From: Winslowiella arboricola
GTDB taxonomy: Bacteria > Pseudomonadota > Gammaproteobacteria > Enterobacterales > Enterobacteriaceae
Assembly (NCBI RefSeq): GCF_025527015.1
Contig: NZ_JAODIM010000043.1
Span: 806,001 to 870,000, forward strand
Direction of reading: 5' to 3'
Length of the DNA: 64,000 nucleotides
Shown: one piece after another, positions 9,158 to 17,984 of the stretch
Layout: every line of letters begins with the position of its first letter
How positions within the stretch are numbered: the first letter of the stretch is position 1
Made by a program: the position numbers and the translations under genes
Notes under the pieces: model-generated
Databases searched by the model: none
What the model saw: the letters and a program-made list of their open reading frames with translations, nothing else
What the model was told of the DNA's origin: nothing

Positions 9158-10945
9158 ATGGAATCCAGGGCATTTCTGAAAAGCTGGGGCGCCGAATACG
9201 TTTCCCCCGGTACGGTTCGCTTTCGTCTCTGGGCCACTGGCCAGCACAGCGTAACACTCCGACTCTCCGGCGAAGAACTGGAGATGATGCCGCACGGCGA
9301 CGGCTGGTTTGAACAGCAGGCAACCGATGTTGCGGCTGGCGCGGAGTATAATTTTGTCCTCGCCGATGGCACCGTCGTGCCGGATCCGGCTTCCCGCGCG
9401 CAGCAGGCGGATGTCAACGGCCCTTCGCTGGTTATCGACCCCACCGGCTATCAGTGGCAGAACACCGCATGGCGCGGCCGCCCGTGGCAGGAAACGGTGG
9501 TCTACGAGCTGCATATTGGCACCTTTACGCCGGAAGGGACATTGCAGGCGGCGGTGGCAAAACTACCGCGGCTTGCTGAACTCGGCATCACCATGATCGA
9601 GCTGCTGCCCCTTGCGCAGTTTGGCGGCAATCGTGGCTGGGGCTATGACGGCGTGCTGCTCTACGCCCCCCATTCCGCCTATGGCACACCGGATGATGTT
9701 AAGGCTTTCGTCGATGCCGCCCATGGTTATGGCCTGTCGGTGGTGCTTGATATCGTGCTCAACCATTTTGGCCCGGAAGGCAATTATCTGCCGCTGCTGG
9801 CACCGGACTTCTTCCATAAGGAACGGATGACGCCGTGGGGCGCGGGTATCGCTTATGATGTCGATGCGGCCCGCCGTTATATCGTTGAGGCGCCGCTTTA
9901 CTGGCTGAAGGAGTTTAATCTTGACGGCCTGCGCTTCGACGCCATCGACCAGATCGAGGATATTTCCCCTAAGCATGTGCTTATCGAGATCGCGGAGCGC
10001 ATCCGCGCCGAAATCACTGACCGCCCGGTCCATCTGACCACCGAAGACAGCCGCAATGTGATCTTCCTGCATCCGCGCGAGCAGGATGGTTCCGTGCCGC
10101 TATTCAGCGGTGAATGGAACGATGATTTCCACAACGCCATGCATGTTTTCGCTACCGGCGAGACGCATGCGTATTACCAGGATTTTGCCAGTGAGCCGGA
10201 AAAGCTGATTGCCCGGGTGCTGACGCAAGGTTTCGCGTATCAGGGCGAGGTATCGCCACACAGCGGCGAACCGCGCGGCGTGAAAAGCGCCAGCCAGCCG
10301 CCGGTCGCCTTTGTGGATTTTATCCAGAACCATGACCAGACAGGCAACCGCGCGCAGGGGGAGAGACTGATTACCCTGGCTGGCGCCGATCGCACCCGGC
10401 TGCTGCTGGCCACGCTGCTGCTCTCACCGCATATCCCGCTGCTGTTTATGGGCGAGGAGTATGGCGAAACCAATCCTTTCCTGTTCTTTACCGATTTTCA
10501 TGGCGATCTCGCCCGCGCCGTACGCGAGGGTCGCGCAAAAGAGTTTGCGGATCATGCTGGTCATAAGGGTGAAAGCGTGCCCGATCCTAATGCCAGCACC
10601 ACCTTTGAAAAGTCGAAACTGGACTGGCGTAAGCCAGACAGCAAGGAGGGTAAGGCATGGCTGGCGCTAAGCCGGGAGCTGCTGGCGCTGCGTCAGCAAG
10701 TTATCCTGCCGTTGCTTGCCAGCGCGGGCGGTAATGCTGGCAAGGTGGTGGCGACGGCGCCAGGCTTTTTCGCGGTCAGCTGGACGTTCCCGCAAGGTAT
10801 GTTGTCGATGGCGCTGAATATCAGTAAGCAGACCCGGCCATTACCTGACCAGCCCGGCGAGATACTCTTCGCCTGGCCGCCAGCAGCCGATAGCCTGCCA
10901 CAGAACGCCATTGTCGTCCGCCTTGCTCCGGGAGACGCTGCATGA
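9158..10945 (+). CDS. treZ: Malto-oligosyltrehalose trehalohydrolase (TreZ)
   Basis: A 595-residue GH13 enzyme that releases trehalose from malto-oligosyltrehalose in the cytoplasm. An N-terminal beta-sandwich (about residues 1-95, WGAEYVSPGTVRFRLWA) precedes the catalytic barrel. The four GH13 regions are visible: DIVLNHFG, LRFDAID with the catalytic Asp, TTEDSRN with the acid Glu, and FIQNHDQ with the third acid. A GTG at 9113 would extend it by 15 residues, but AAGAGG ending eight bases before the ATG at 9158 favours this start. It overlaps treY by four bases (ATGA), so the two steps of the TreY-TreZ route are translationally coupled. Confidence 0.95.
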   Translation: MESRAFLKSWGAEYVSPGTVRFRLWATGQHSVTLRLSGEELEMMPHGDGWFEQQATDVAAGAEYNFVLADGTVVPDPASRAQQADVNGPSLVIDPTGYQWQNTAWRGRPWQETVVYELHIGTFTPEGTLQAAVAKLPRLAELGITMIELLPLAQFGGNRGWGYDGVLLYAPHSAYGTPDDVKAFVDAAHGYGLSVVLDIVLNHFGPEGNYLPLLAPDFFHKERMTPWGAGIAYDVDAARRYIVEAPLYWLKEFNLDGLRFDAIDQIEDISPKHVLIEIAERIRAEITDRPVHLTTEDSRNVIFLHPREQDGSVPLFSGEWNDDFHNAMHVFATGETHAYYQDFASEPEKLIARVLTQGFAYQGEVSPHSGEPRGVKSASQPPVAFVDFIQNHDQTGNRAQGERLITLAGADRTRLLLATLLLSPHIPLLFMGEEYGETNPFLFFTDFHGDLARAVREGRAKEFADHAGHKGESVPDPNASTTFEKSKLDWRKPDSKEGKAWLALSRELLALRQQVILPLLASAGGNAGKVVATAPGFFAVSWTFPQGMLSMALNISKQTRPLPDQPGEILFAWPPAADSLPQNAIVVRLAPGDAA

Positions 10946-13476
10946 AAATCCCTGGCGCTACTTACCGTATTCAGTTCCGCAATGGCATGACTTTCGACCG
11001 CGCAGCGGAGCTGGTGCCCTATTTACACCGGCTTGGCATTACGCATCTGTATGCTTCGCCCATTTTCACCGCTACAACCGGTTCGACGCATGGCTACGAC
11101 GTGACCGACGTTAACCAGATCGAGCCTTCAATTGGTGGCCGCCCGGGCTTTGACCGTATGGTGAAGGCGCTGCATGGCGCAGGTCTCGGGCTAATTCTCG
11201 ACATCGTGCCAAACCATATGGCCGCCTCGCTGGAAAATGCGTGGTGGCGTGATGTGATTGAAAATGGCGAAAACAGCCACTATGCCCGGCATTTTGATAT
11301 CGACTGGTCGCGCCGCCTGACTTTGCCGTTCCTTGGCGATAGCTTTGAGGCACTGCTGGCAAACGGCGACATTGCCGTAAAGCCTGATCCGAACAGCGGC
11401 AGGCCCGCTTTCGCCTGTTACGAAAGCTTCTATCCGCTGACCCCGGCCAGCTGGCAGGGTCGCGAAGCTGACGTCTTCAGTCTGACCGACAAAGCGCAGA
11501 TCGCTGAACTGCACGATCGCCAGCCGTGGCGGCTGATGAGCTGGCGCGATGCGTCGCATGACCTCTCTTATCGCCGCTTCTTTGAGGTGACCGGACTGGT
11601 GGGCATGCGGGTCGAGGATCGCGCGGTGTTTGACGATACCCATCGGCTGATCCTCGAACTGGTGGATTGTGGCGCGGTTGACGGACTGCGCGTTGACCAT
11701 ATCGACGGGCTTGCCGACCCGAAAGCTTATCTCGATCTGCTGCGTCGGCAGACCGGGTCTGACTGCTATATCACGGTCGAAAAGATCCTTGGCGAGGGCG
11801 AGCAACTTCCGCCAGAGTGGCCGATTTCCGGCACCACCGGTTACGAATTTATGTCCGCAGTCACCGATGCGCTGGTAGATGGCGCGAAGATCGACAGCCT
11901 GCGCAAGGCTTATGAGGCAGTAGTTGGCAGGCCGGTGGATATGAAAGCCGAACTGCGCGCAGCTAAGTTATTAATGGTGGATAAGAATTTCGCCGGTGAA
12001 TTCGCCACGCTGCTAAAGCTGGCGATAAAGATTGCCAGCATCGATGCCCTCACCTCAGACGAGAAAACCACCCGCGCGGCTCTGCGCGAACTGCTGATCG
12101 CTTTCCCGGTCTATCGCAGTTACGGCACGCCACAAGGAATGACTGCGGCTGACAATCAGCTGCTGCAAAAGGTGGCGAACAAGGTTAAAACCAGCGCATA
12201 TGCGCCTGATACCGCGGCGCTCGATTTCCTGATCCGCATTCTTGCCGGTGAGGTGTCAACAACGGCCTCCAGTGATGCCGCCACCTTCCGCACCCGATTC
12301 CAGCAACTGACCGGCCCACTGATGGCGAAATCGGTGGAGGATACGCTGTTCTACCGCCAGAATATGGCGCTGGCGCTCAACGAAGTCGGCGCAGAACCGG
12401 TGCCGACCGCTTTCTCGCTTGATCGCTTCCACGCGGAGATGAAAACGCGGCTGCAACGGCAGCCCGATGCGCTTTCCGGCACGTCCACCCATGATACCAA
12501 ACGCGGCGAGGATGCCCGCGCACGGCTCTGCACGCTGACCGAAGCGCCGCAGCGCTGGGCTGAATGTATCGCCCGCTGGCGCGAGATGAATCACGCCAGC
12601 GTCAAAGTGCTCATTGATGGCGTGGCACCGAAGCCGGTGGTCGAATGGATGCTCTATCAGGCGCTGGCCGGGGTCTGGCCGACCACGCTGCAGCCGACCG
12701 ACGAAGCGGGCCTGAAGGCGCTGGAAGAACGCTTTGTGGTGTATGTGGAAAAAGCGCTGCGCGAAGCCAAGCAGCGCACTAACTGGGGCGACAGCAACGA
12801 CGCTTATGAGCAGGCAGTGATCGACTATGCCCGCCAGCTGCTGTCACCGGCTAACCAGACTTTTCTGCAGGATTTTGCCGCCACGCTGCAACCCTTTATT
12901 CGCGCCGGTCTGGTCAACAGTCTCACCCAGACCATCGTCAAGCTAACCGCGCCGGGCGTGCCGGATATCTACCAGGGTAGCGAGGCGCTGGATTTCAGCC
13001 TTGTCGATCCCGATAACCGGCGTGAACCTGATTTCGCCGCGCTCGCCCGGCAGCTGGCTGAAAATGAAAAACCGAATTTCACCGCGCAGCAGAACTGGCT
13101 GAATGGCCGTCTCAATCAGCATATCATCGCCAGGCTGCTACGTTGCCGCCAGCATGCACCGACGTTGTTTCGTTATGGCGACTACCTACCGCTCGCCGCC
13201 AGCGGCCAGCAGGCGGAAAACGTCCTCGCCTTCGCCCGGACAGAAAACGATGCTGTGCTAATCGTTATCGCCCCGCGCCTGATGTTTGCAGCCCTTGAAG
13301 AGAGTCCTGCCGGACCTTTTGCGATACGCTGGCCGCAGACGGAAATCCCCCTGGCCGCGCGGCTCGCTAACCGCCGCTACCGTGACATTCTGACTGGAGA
13401 AGTAATATTTCCCGATGACCGGATCAACCTGGCGCTATTCGATGGTAGCGCAGCGCTCGTCCTGTTAAGCGAATGA
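10942..13476 (+). CDS. treY: Malto-oligosyltrehalose synthase (TreY)
   Basis: An 844-residue GH13 intramolecular transglucosylase that converts the reducing end of maltodextrin from alpha-1,4 to an alpha,alpha-1,1 trehalose linkage. It opens with the family sequence ATYRIQFRNGMTFDRAAELVP truncated by eye to its key part YRIQFRNGMTF. DIVPNHMA, GLRVDHIDGL (catalytic Asp), TVEKILG (catalytic Glu) and STHDTKRGED follow. It lies between treZ and glgX on one strand and makes the substrate for TreZ. Length is within the usual TreY range. Expected role is trehalose formation from glycogen under osmotic or desiccation stress. Confidence 0.95.
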   Translation: MKIPGATYRIQFRNGMTFDRAAELVPYLHRLGITHLYASPIFTATTGSTHGYDVTDVNQIEPSIGGRPGFDRMVKALHGAGLGLILDIVPNHMAASLENAWWRDVIENGENSHYARHFDIDWSRRLTLPFLGDSFEALLANGDIAVKPDPNSGRPAFACYESFYPLTPASWQGREADVFSLTDKAQIAELHDRQPWRLMSWRDASHDLSYRRFFEVTGLVGMRVEDRAVFDDTHRLILELVDCGAVDGLRVDHIDGLADPKAYLDLLRRQTGSDCYITVEKILGEGEQLPPEWPISGTTGYEFMSAVTDALVDGAKIDSLRKAYEAVVGRPVDMKAELRAAKLLMVDKNFAGEFATLLKLAIKIASIDALTSDEKTTRAALRELLIAFPVYRSYGTPQGMTAADNQLLQKVANKVKTSAYAPDTAALDFLIRILAGEVSTTASSDAATFRTRFQQLTGPLMAKSVEDTLFYRQNMALALNEVGAEPVPTAFSLDRFHAEMKTRLQRQPDALSGTSTHDTKRGEDARARLCTLTEAPQRWAECIARWREMNHASVKVLIDGVAPKPVVEWMLYQALAGVWPTTLQPTDEAGLKALEERFVVYVEKALREAKQRTNWGDSNDAYEQAVIDYARQLLSPANQTFLQDFAATLQPFIRAGLVNSLTQTIVKLTAPGVPDIYQGSEALDFSLVDPDNRREPDFAALARQLAENEKPNFTAQQNWLNGRLNQHIIARLLRCRQHAPTLFRYGDYLPLAASGQQAENVLAFARTENDAVLIVIAPRLMFAALEESPAGPFAIRWPQTEIPLAARLANRRYRDILTGEVIFPDDRINLALFDGSAALVLLSE

Positions 13477-13546
13477 TTTTGTTGAAATAAAAACGTTATA
13501 AATCAATGTAATTCGTGAAATTTCTTCATTTAATGGCGAGGGACGA

Positions 13547-15622
13547 ATGTCAAACGATACAGTTTTTACTATCACCAGCGGGTCTGGTCATCCTCTCGGC
13601 GCCAATTTCGATGGCGAAGGGGTTAACTTTGCGATTTTCTCGGCACATGCGGAACGTGTCGAGCTGTGCCTCTACGATCCGAGCGGAAAAATTGAGATCG
13701 CAAAACTTGAGCTGCCGGAATACACCCATGAGATCTGGCATGGTTATGTGCCAGGTTTACAACCCGGCGCACTGTACGGCTATCGTGTGCATGGCCCTTA
13801 TGACCCGGAAAACGGCCATCGTTTTAACCCCAACAAGCTGCTTATCGACCCTTATGCGCGCGAACTTGCTGGCGATATTGCGTGGGACGATGCGCACTTC
13901 GCCTATGACCTGCTGCATGAAGATAAAGATCTGAGCTTTGACACCCGCGACAGTGCGCCATTTATGCCAAAGTGCCGGGTTATTGATCCTGAAGAATTCG
14001 ACTGGCATGACGAGAACCGCCCGACCATTGCCTGGCCGCAAGCGGTGGTCTATGAAACCCATGTAAAGGGTTTTACCCAGCTCAATCCCGCGCTGCCTGA
14101 AGCGTTGCGCGGCACTTACGAAGGTATGGGTCACCAGGCGTCGGTTGATTACATCAAAAGTCTCGGTATCACGTCGGTCGAGCTGCTGCCGGTTCACTGG
14201 TTCCCGGACGATCACCATCTGCTCGAAAAGGGACTGAAGAATTTCTGGGGTTATAACACCCTCGCCTTCTTCGCGCCCGCGTCGCGCTATTTCGGACCAA
14301 ACGGCATCCAGGGCTTTCGCGATATGGTGCGGGCGTTCCATGATGCCGGTATCGAGGTGATCCTTGATGTGGTCTACAATCACACCGCGGAAGGCAACGA
14401 GCTTGGCCCGACGCTGTCGCTCAAGGGTATCGATAACTTCTCCTATTACCGCACCATGCCTGAGCAGCACCGCTATTATATTAATGACACCGGCACCGGT
14501 AATACCGTCAACACCTCACACCCGCGCGTGTTACAGATGATTATGGATTCGCTGCGATACTGGGCGGAATCGATGCATATCGACGGCTTCCGCTTTGATC
14601 TCGGTACTATTCTTGGCCGCGAGCCGGAAGGTTTTGATGAGCGCGGCGGCTTTTTCGACGCAATCATGCAGGATCCGGTGCTGTCGAAACTGAAGCTGAT
14701 TGGCGAACCCTGGGATATCGGCCCCGGTGGTTATCAGGTTGGCGGCTTTCCGCCAGGCTGGGCCGAGTGGAATGATAAATATCGCGATACGGTGCGCGAA
14801 TACTGGCTGGGGGACAATGTCTCAACCGATTTCGCCGCCCGCCTGCTCGGATCAGGCGATCTCTACGATCAGCGCGGCCGTCGGCCGTGGGCGAGCGTCA
14901 ACTTTATCACCGCTCATGACGGCTTCACCCTCAACGATCTGGTGTCGTACAATGAAAAGCATAATGAGGCGAATGGCGAAGATAATAACGACGGTCATAA
15001 TGACAATCGTTCGTATAACTATGGCGCTGAAGGCCCGACCACCGATAACGAGATTAATGCGGTGCGCGATCGCCAGAAACGCAATTTCCTCGCCACGCTG
15101 TTCTTTTCCCATGGCACGCCGATGCTGCTGGCCGGTGATGAGTTTGGCCGCAGCCAGATGGGTAACAATAATGGCTATTGTCAGGACAGCGAGATTTCCT
15201 GGATCCATTGGGAAAATCTGCCGGAAAGCAGTGAGTCGCTACGTGAGTTTACCCGCCGGGTTATCCGGCTACGCGCCGAACAGCCGCTGCTGCGCCGCGA
15301 GAGCTGGCGCGATGGTATGGATATTAAATGGTTTAATGCCGGCGGTGGTTTTCAGCAGTCTGAACACTGGGATGAGGGTTCGACGCTCGGGGTCTATATC
15401 GGCCGCCCGGACCTGCAAACCGAAGAGGGTATCTGGCATGACGTGCTGATGCTGCTTAATCCCTTCGAAGGCACTGTACCGTTCCGTATCCCACAGTTTG
15501 GCGAGGGCGGCTGGGTGCTGGAACTCACTACCTGTGACAGCGCACAGCACGGCATCGTTATCACCCGTGAAAAGGATTTCGAACTGGCAGGCCGCAGCAT
15601 GGCACTGTTCAGGCGGCCATAA
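13547..15622 (+). CDS. glgX: Glycogen debranching enzyme (GlgX/TreX)
   Basis: A 691-residue GH13 isoamylase-type debranching enzyme, slightly longer than E. coli GlgX. An N-terminal carbohydrate-binding sandwich starts GSGHPLGANFDGEGVNFAIF. Catalytic motifs are DVVYNHTAEG, GFRFDLGTI (Asp nucleophile), LIGEPWDIG (acid Glu) and TAHDGFTLND. GAGGGACGA just before the ATG is a good ribosome site. It follows treY by 70 bases, so it probably supplies linear maltodextrins to TreY and is equivalent to TreX in treX-treY-treZ operons. No glycogen synthesis genes are nearby. Confidence 0.93.
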   Translation: MSNDTVFTITSGSGHPLGANFDGEGVNFAIFSAHAERVELCLYDPSGKIEIAKLELPEYTHEIWHGYVPGLQPGALYGYRVHGPYDPENGHRFNPNKLLIDPYARELAGDIAWDDAHFAYDLLHEDKDLSFDTRDSAPFMPKCRVIDPEEFDWHDENRPTIAWPQAVVYETHVKGFTQLNPALPEALRGTYEGMGHQASVDYIKSLGITSVELLPVHWFPDDHHLLEKGLKNFWGYNTLAFFAPASRYFGPNGIQGFRDMVRAFHDAGIEVILDVVYNHTAEGNELGPTLSLKGIDNFSYYRTMPEQHRYYINDTGTGNTVNTSHPRVLQMIMDSLRYWAESMHIDGFRFDLGTILGREPEGFDERGGFFDAIMQDPVLSKLKLIGEPWDIGPGGYQVGGFPPGWAEWNDKYRDTVREYWLGDNVSTDFAARLLGSGDLYDQRGRRPWASVNFITAHDGFTLNDLVSYNEKHNEANGEDNNDGHNDNRSYNYGAEGPTTDNEINAVRDRQKRNFLATLFFSHGTPMLLAGDEFGRSQMGNNNGYCQDSEISWIHWENLPESSESLREFTRRVIRLRAEQPLLRRESWRDGMDIKWFNAGGGFQQSEHWDEGSTLGVYIGRPDLQTEEGIWHDVLMLLNPFEGTVPFRIPQFGEGGWVLELTTCDSAQHGIVITREKDFELAGRSMALFRRP

Positions 15623-15758
15623 GCTGCAATGTAACGTAAATATCAGAGGCTTGACCGATCCCTCAACCACTGGCATTTGTTTTCAACAACATTTGCCTCG
15701 CCTCTGATTTATCGAATCATGCACAAACTGCCGCACCGCCATTGTGCACGTCATCGGC

Positions 15759-15782
15759 ACGGGCGGCGTTCTCGCCGCCCGT
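15759..15782. terminator. Perfect hairpin after glgX
   Basis: A ten-pair perfect stem (ACGGGCGGCG / CGCCGCCCGT) with loop TTCT lies 137 bases after glgX, before the convergent uvsE. No T-run follows, so it may be a 3' stabiliser or a Rho-assisted end. Similar GGGCGGCG hairpins occur at 23790 and 41175. Confidence 0.45.
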
Positions 15783-15868
15783 ACAAACATCCCATATCAC
15801 AATAATAACTTTAACCGACTGTTTTAAAGGTATTCCCCTTAAATCACCGGAATATGCGCGCCCGATGG

Positions 15869-16846
15869 TTAATGCTCTGCAAACTTAACAGAATGCAACC
15901 GCGCATAATCATACAAACGCTCTCTGGCAATATTTTTCATTTTCACTTCACACATAATATCAAAATCAGTAAATGATAAAGCCCAGTCATTTAATGTAGG
16001 GTTGAAATAATAATCCGAATGCGCCCTGAATTTTGTTTTTGATAATCCGAGAGTATTCTGGTCCGGAAAACCCTGCGCGGGAATCAACCCCTCCTGAGAG
16101 ATCGAATAGTGTAAAACCGGTCTGACACCACGCCATGAGGCTTTAATTAAAGCGATACGCGGATCATCTGGCAGAATAAACTGGTTTTCCTTTACCCAGT
16201 GGTGATGAATATCCAGCACCACCGGACATAACTCTGCGGCCTGCAATACGTCATCCAGTGAACAGGAAATTTCATCGTTTTCCACCGTTAACATTCGCTT
16301 TGCTTCAGGACTCAGTTTAGCGAAAGCCTCACTAAACCCGGCAAAACCCTGTTTGCCGTTCATATGGATATTGATTTTGAAATCCTGGAAATGTTTACCA
16401 TAGCCCATCAGTTTTGCGCACAGAGCATGGTATTCAACATCTTCAATCGCTCTTGCGACGACTAAGGGGTTATCTGATGCCAGCACCGTATATTGACCCG
16501 GGTGGAAGGAGAGCCGGATATTATGCTGTCTGGCGAACTCACCACATTCGGCAAACAATGGCGTTAAATCAGGCAGGAAATCATGATATAAAACGGTGGC
16601 TTCCGGGACGGTATAGAGTGGCAGTAAATCACTGCCAATCCTCATCATTCGAAGTGCTTCAGGCGCTAATGCCAGTTGCCGGAGAACCAGCAGCAGGTTA
16701 GTTAAATTCAGGGTTGAAATTTCAGCTATCAACGCGATTCTTTCTTTATTCTCTAATCCCAGGAACCTTTTACGTGTTGTGGCCCGGAAAGGAAAAGGCT
16801 GCGATAGTTCTGCATTAAGAAATTTGCAAGCAAAGCCCAGTTTCAT
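15869..16846 (-). CDS. uvsE: UV damage endonuclease (UvsE/UvdE)
   Basis: A 325-residue TIM-barrel endonuclease that nicks DNA 5' of UV photoproducts, an alternative to UvrABC excision. Family metal-binding and structural motifs appear in order: MKLGFACKFLN at the start, RIGSDLLPLY, LSFHPGQYTVL, KINIHMNGK, TVENDE, LDIHHHW, LHYSISQEG, RAHSDYY and FDIMCEVKMKN, which gives several His, Glu and Asp ligands for the metal cluster. E. coli K-12 lacks this gene. It stands alone on the minus strand, convergent with glgX, and I see no clear LexA box upstream. Confidence 0.93.
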   Translation of the reverse strand: MKLGFACKFLNAELSQPFPFRATTRKRFLGLENKERIALIAEISTLNLTNLLLVLRQLALAPEALRMMRIGSDLLPLYTVPEATVLYHDFLPDLTPLFAECGEFARQHNIRLSFHPGQYTVLASDNPLVVARAIEDVEYHALCAKLMGYGKHFQDFKINIHMNGKQGFAGFSEAFAKLSPEAKRMLTVENDEISCSLDDVLQAAELCPVVLDIHHHWVKENQFILPDDPRIALIKASWRGVRPVLHYSISQEGLIPAQGFPDQNTLGLSKTKFRAHSDYYFNPTLNDWALSFTDFDIMCEVKMKNIARERLYDYARLHSVKFAEH

Positions 16847-16924
16847 AAACCCACCTTTTGATAAACTTCGCGTAAGTTTAGCAACTAACTGGATTTTTTG
16901 GGCTTTCCTTTTCCCTAATCGACT

Positions 16925-16947
16925 AAAAAGGCCGCTAATGACGGCCC
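16925..16947 (-). terminator. Rho-independent terminator of the ClpP-like/small-protein unit
   Basis: Read on the minus strand, GGCCG and CGGCC form a five-pair stem with a seven-base loop and are followed by TTTTT. It lies 57 bases after the stop of the 55-residue gene and upstream of uvsE, so it separates the two units. Confidence 0.6.
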
Positions 16948-17003
16948 TGAGTGATCCGGTTTATGATCTGTTTCGTTCGTTCAAAATAGATGACGTGCCG
17001 GAT

Positions 17004-17171
17004 CTATTTCGCTAACGTTGATAGTTCCCGCCCCTGAGAGACGAGTTCCATTCTCTCATCATAGGCCTTTGCTCGTTTCATCGCCTCCTCGCCACTAACA
17101 GGTTTGCTGAACCATTCCGGAACAGGTAAAAATGGACGTTTTTTTCCGGTAAGTGTAATAATTTGAATCAT
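17004..17171 (-). CDS. Small 55-residue protein of unknown function
   Basis: A short frame too small for a 60-residue cut-off: it begins MIQIITLTGKKRPFLP and ends SQGRELSTLAK. GAGGGAT lies a few bases before the ATG. Its start is only nine bases after the stop of the ClpP-like gene and a terminator follows, so both are probably one transcript. The protein is soluble, with a short beta-like N-terminus and a charged helical C-terminal half (EEAMKRAKAYDERMELV). I recognise no family. It could be a partner, inhibitor or substrate-adaptor of the ClpP-like protein, but this rests only on linkage. Confidence 0.6.
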   Translation of the reverse strand: MIQIITLTGKKRPFLPVPEWFSKPVSGEEAMKRAKAYDERMELVSQGRELSTLAK

Positions 17172-17180
17172 AATTATCCC

Positions 17181-17654
17181 TCACTTAATGATAACGACAT
17201 ATTCATGATTAGTGTAATAAGCTTCCTGATCATTATAACTGACCTCGAAACGCTTTATCCACTTGTTCATCAGCTTGTCATACTCAATACAGATTTCAGA
17301 ATGTAAATCAAAGTATGACAAGCCAGTTTTCGGGTTGATTTGCCTTGGCCGATGGTACATAAGCGAAATGGGTTCAGGGAAAGTGATGTTTACATTTCCT
17401 GATCCATACATATAGACACTCATTACGACAAATGCCGCCGCAGAGTGCGCAAAGCCAACAACAATTATTTTAATGCTAATAGCTTCGGAGAATATTATTG
17501 CGTGAGTTAAATCTACGGCAAGCTGCGCACTCCCCCCTGCATTGTTAAAAATGATTATCTCTGTATCCTTGCCAACATTCAAATCTTTTATTGCATCCGT
17601 TATCGACTTTAAATTTGTCTGACCAAAATCATAGTTAATTTGGTATGTCGTCAC
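17181..17654 (-). CDS. ClpP-like putative serine protease, 157 residues
   Basis: The fold pattern resembles ClpP/S14 peptidases. NNAGGSAQLAVDL at 37-49 matches the NSPGG strand-turn, GFAHSAAAF puts a candidate nucleophile at S71 where ClpP has GQAAS, and SLMYHRPRQI puts a candidate His at H101 where ClpP has MIHQP. The expected Asp is not clear, and the protein is shorter than ClpP (about 200). No signal peptide is seen. It starts with GTG, supported by AGGAGG six bases upstream. The gene is AT-rich compared with its neighbours, which suggests transfer. It is paired with a 55-residue gene. Phage head-maturation proteases are a related alternative, but no phage genes are nearby. Confidence 0.6.
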   Translation of the reverse strand: MTTYQINYDFGQTNLKSITDAIKDLNVGKDTEIIIFNNAGGSAQLAVDLTHAIIFSEAISIKIIVVGFAHSAAAFVVMSVYMYGSGNVNITFPEPISLMYHRPRQINPKTGLSYFDLHSEICIEYDKLMNKWIKRFEVSYNDQEAYYTNHEYVVIIK

Positions 17655-17984
17655 GGCGCCCTCCTGGCTGTTATCTGAATACCTCCATTGTTAAAATATC
17701 AATATCACATGCCAGGAATAAGAACACTCATAAGGTGTGGCGCCGTGAAAGAGTGTCGCGTTGCGCCGCAAAAAATAGATAACTGGCACGGGAAAGATAT
17801 CCAGGGTTACATCCCGCCCCTGGTAAGCGGCTAAGCGTGTTTATTTGATGCAAATAAATAAAAGGTCATAAAAGTGATGGTTAAGGGCGTTACTGCGCCG
17901 TTAGCGCATTTTTTGGTGTAACAGATTTTCAAACTTATCATACCTTTGTTGGCGCGTGAGTAAGGGGATAACAGAGGGTGTGGC
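17655..17984. other. Non-coding stretch between the ClpP-like gene and the DHA2 exporter
   Basis: Divergent promoter region, 330 bases. No gene is supported. It holds a short stem (TGCGC/GCGCA, 17894-17908) followed by TTTTTT, pointing toward the exporter gene about 70 bases further on. This could be an attenuator in the exporter leader or a chance structure. The rest shows nothing I recognise. Confidence 0.5.
17894..17914 (+). terminator. Possible attenuator hairpin upstream of the DHA2 exporter
   Basis: A five-pair stem TGCGC/GCGCA with loop CGTTA is followed directly by a T-run. No gene ends upstream on this strand, so if functional it would act within the exporter leader. Confidence 0.3.

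Noticed and set aside
14700..15449. A 249-codon frame in another reading frame within glgX
   Set aside because: Low-complexity Arg/Ala/Met-rich text and full overlap with a well-supported GH13 gene.
16847..17984. Prophage remnant around the ClpP-like gene (phage head proteases are ClpP-like)
   Set aside because: No portal, capsid, terminase or integrase text occurs nearby; only the two small genes are AT-rich.
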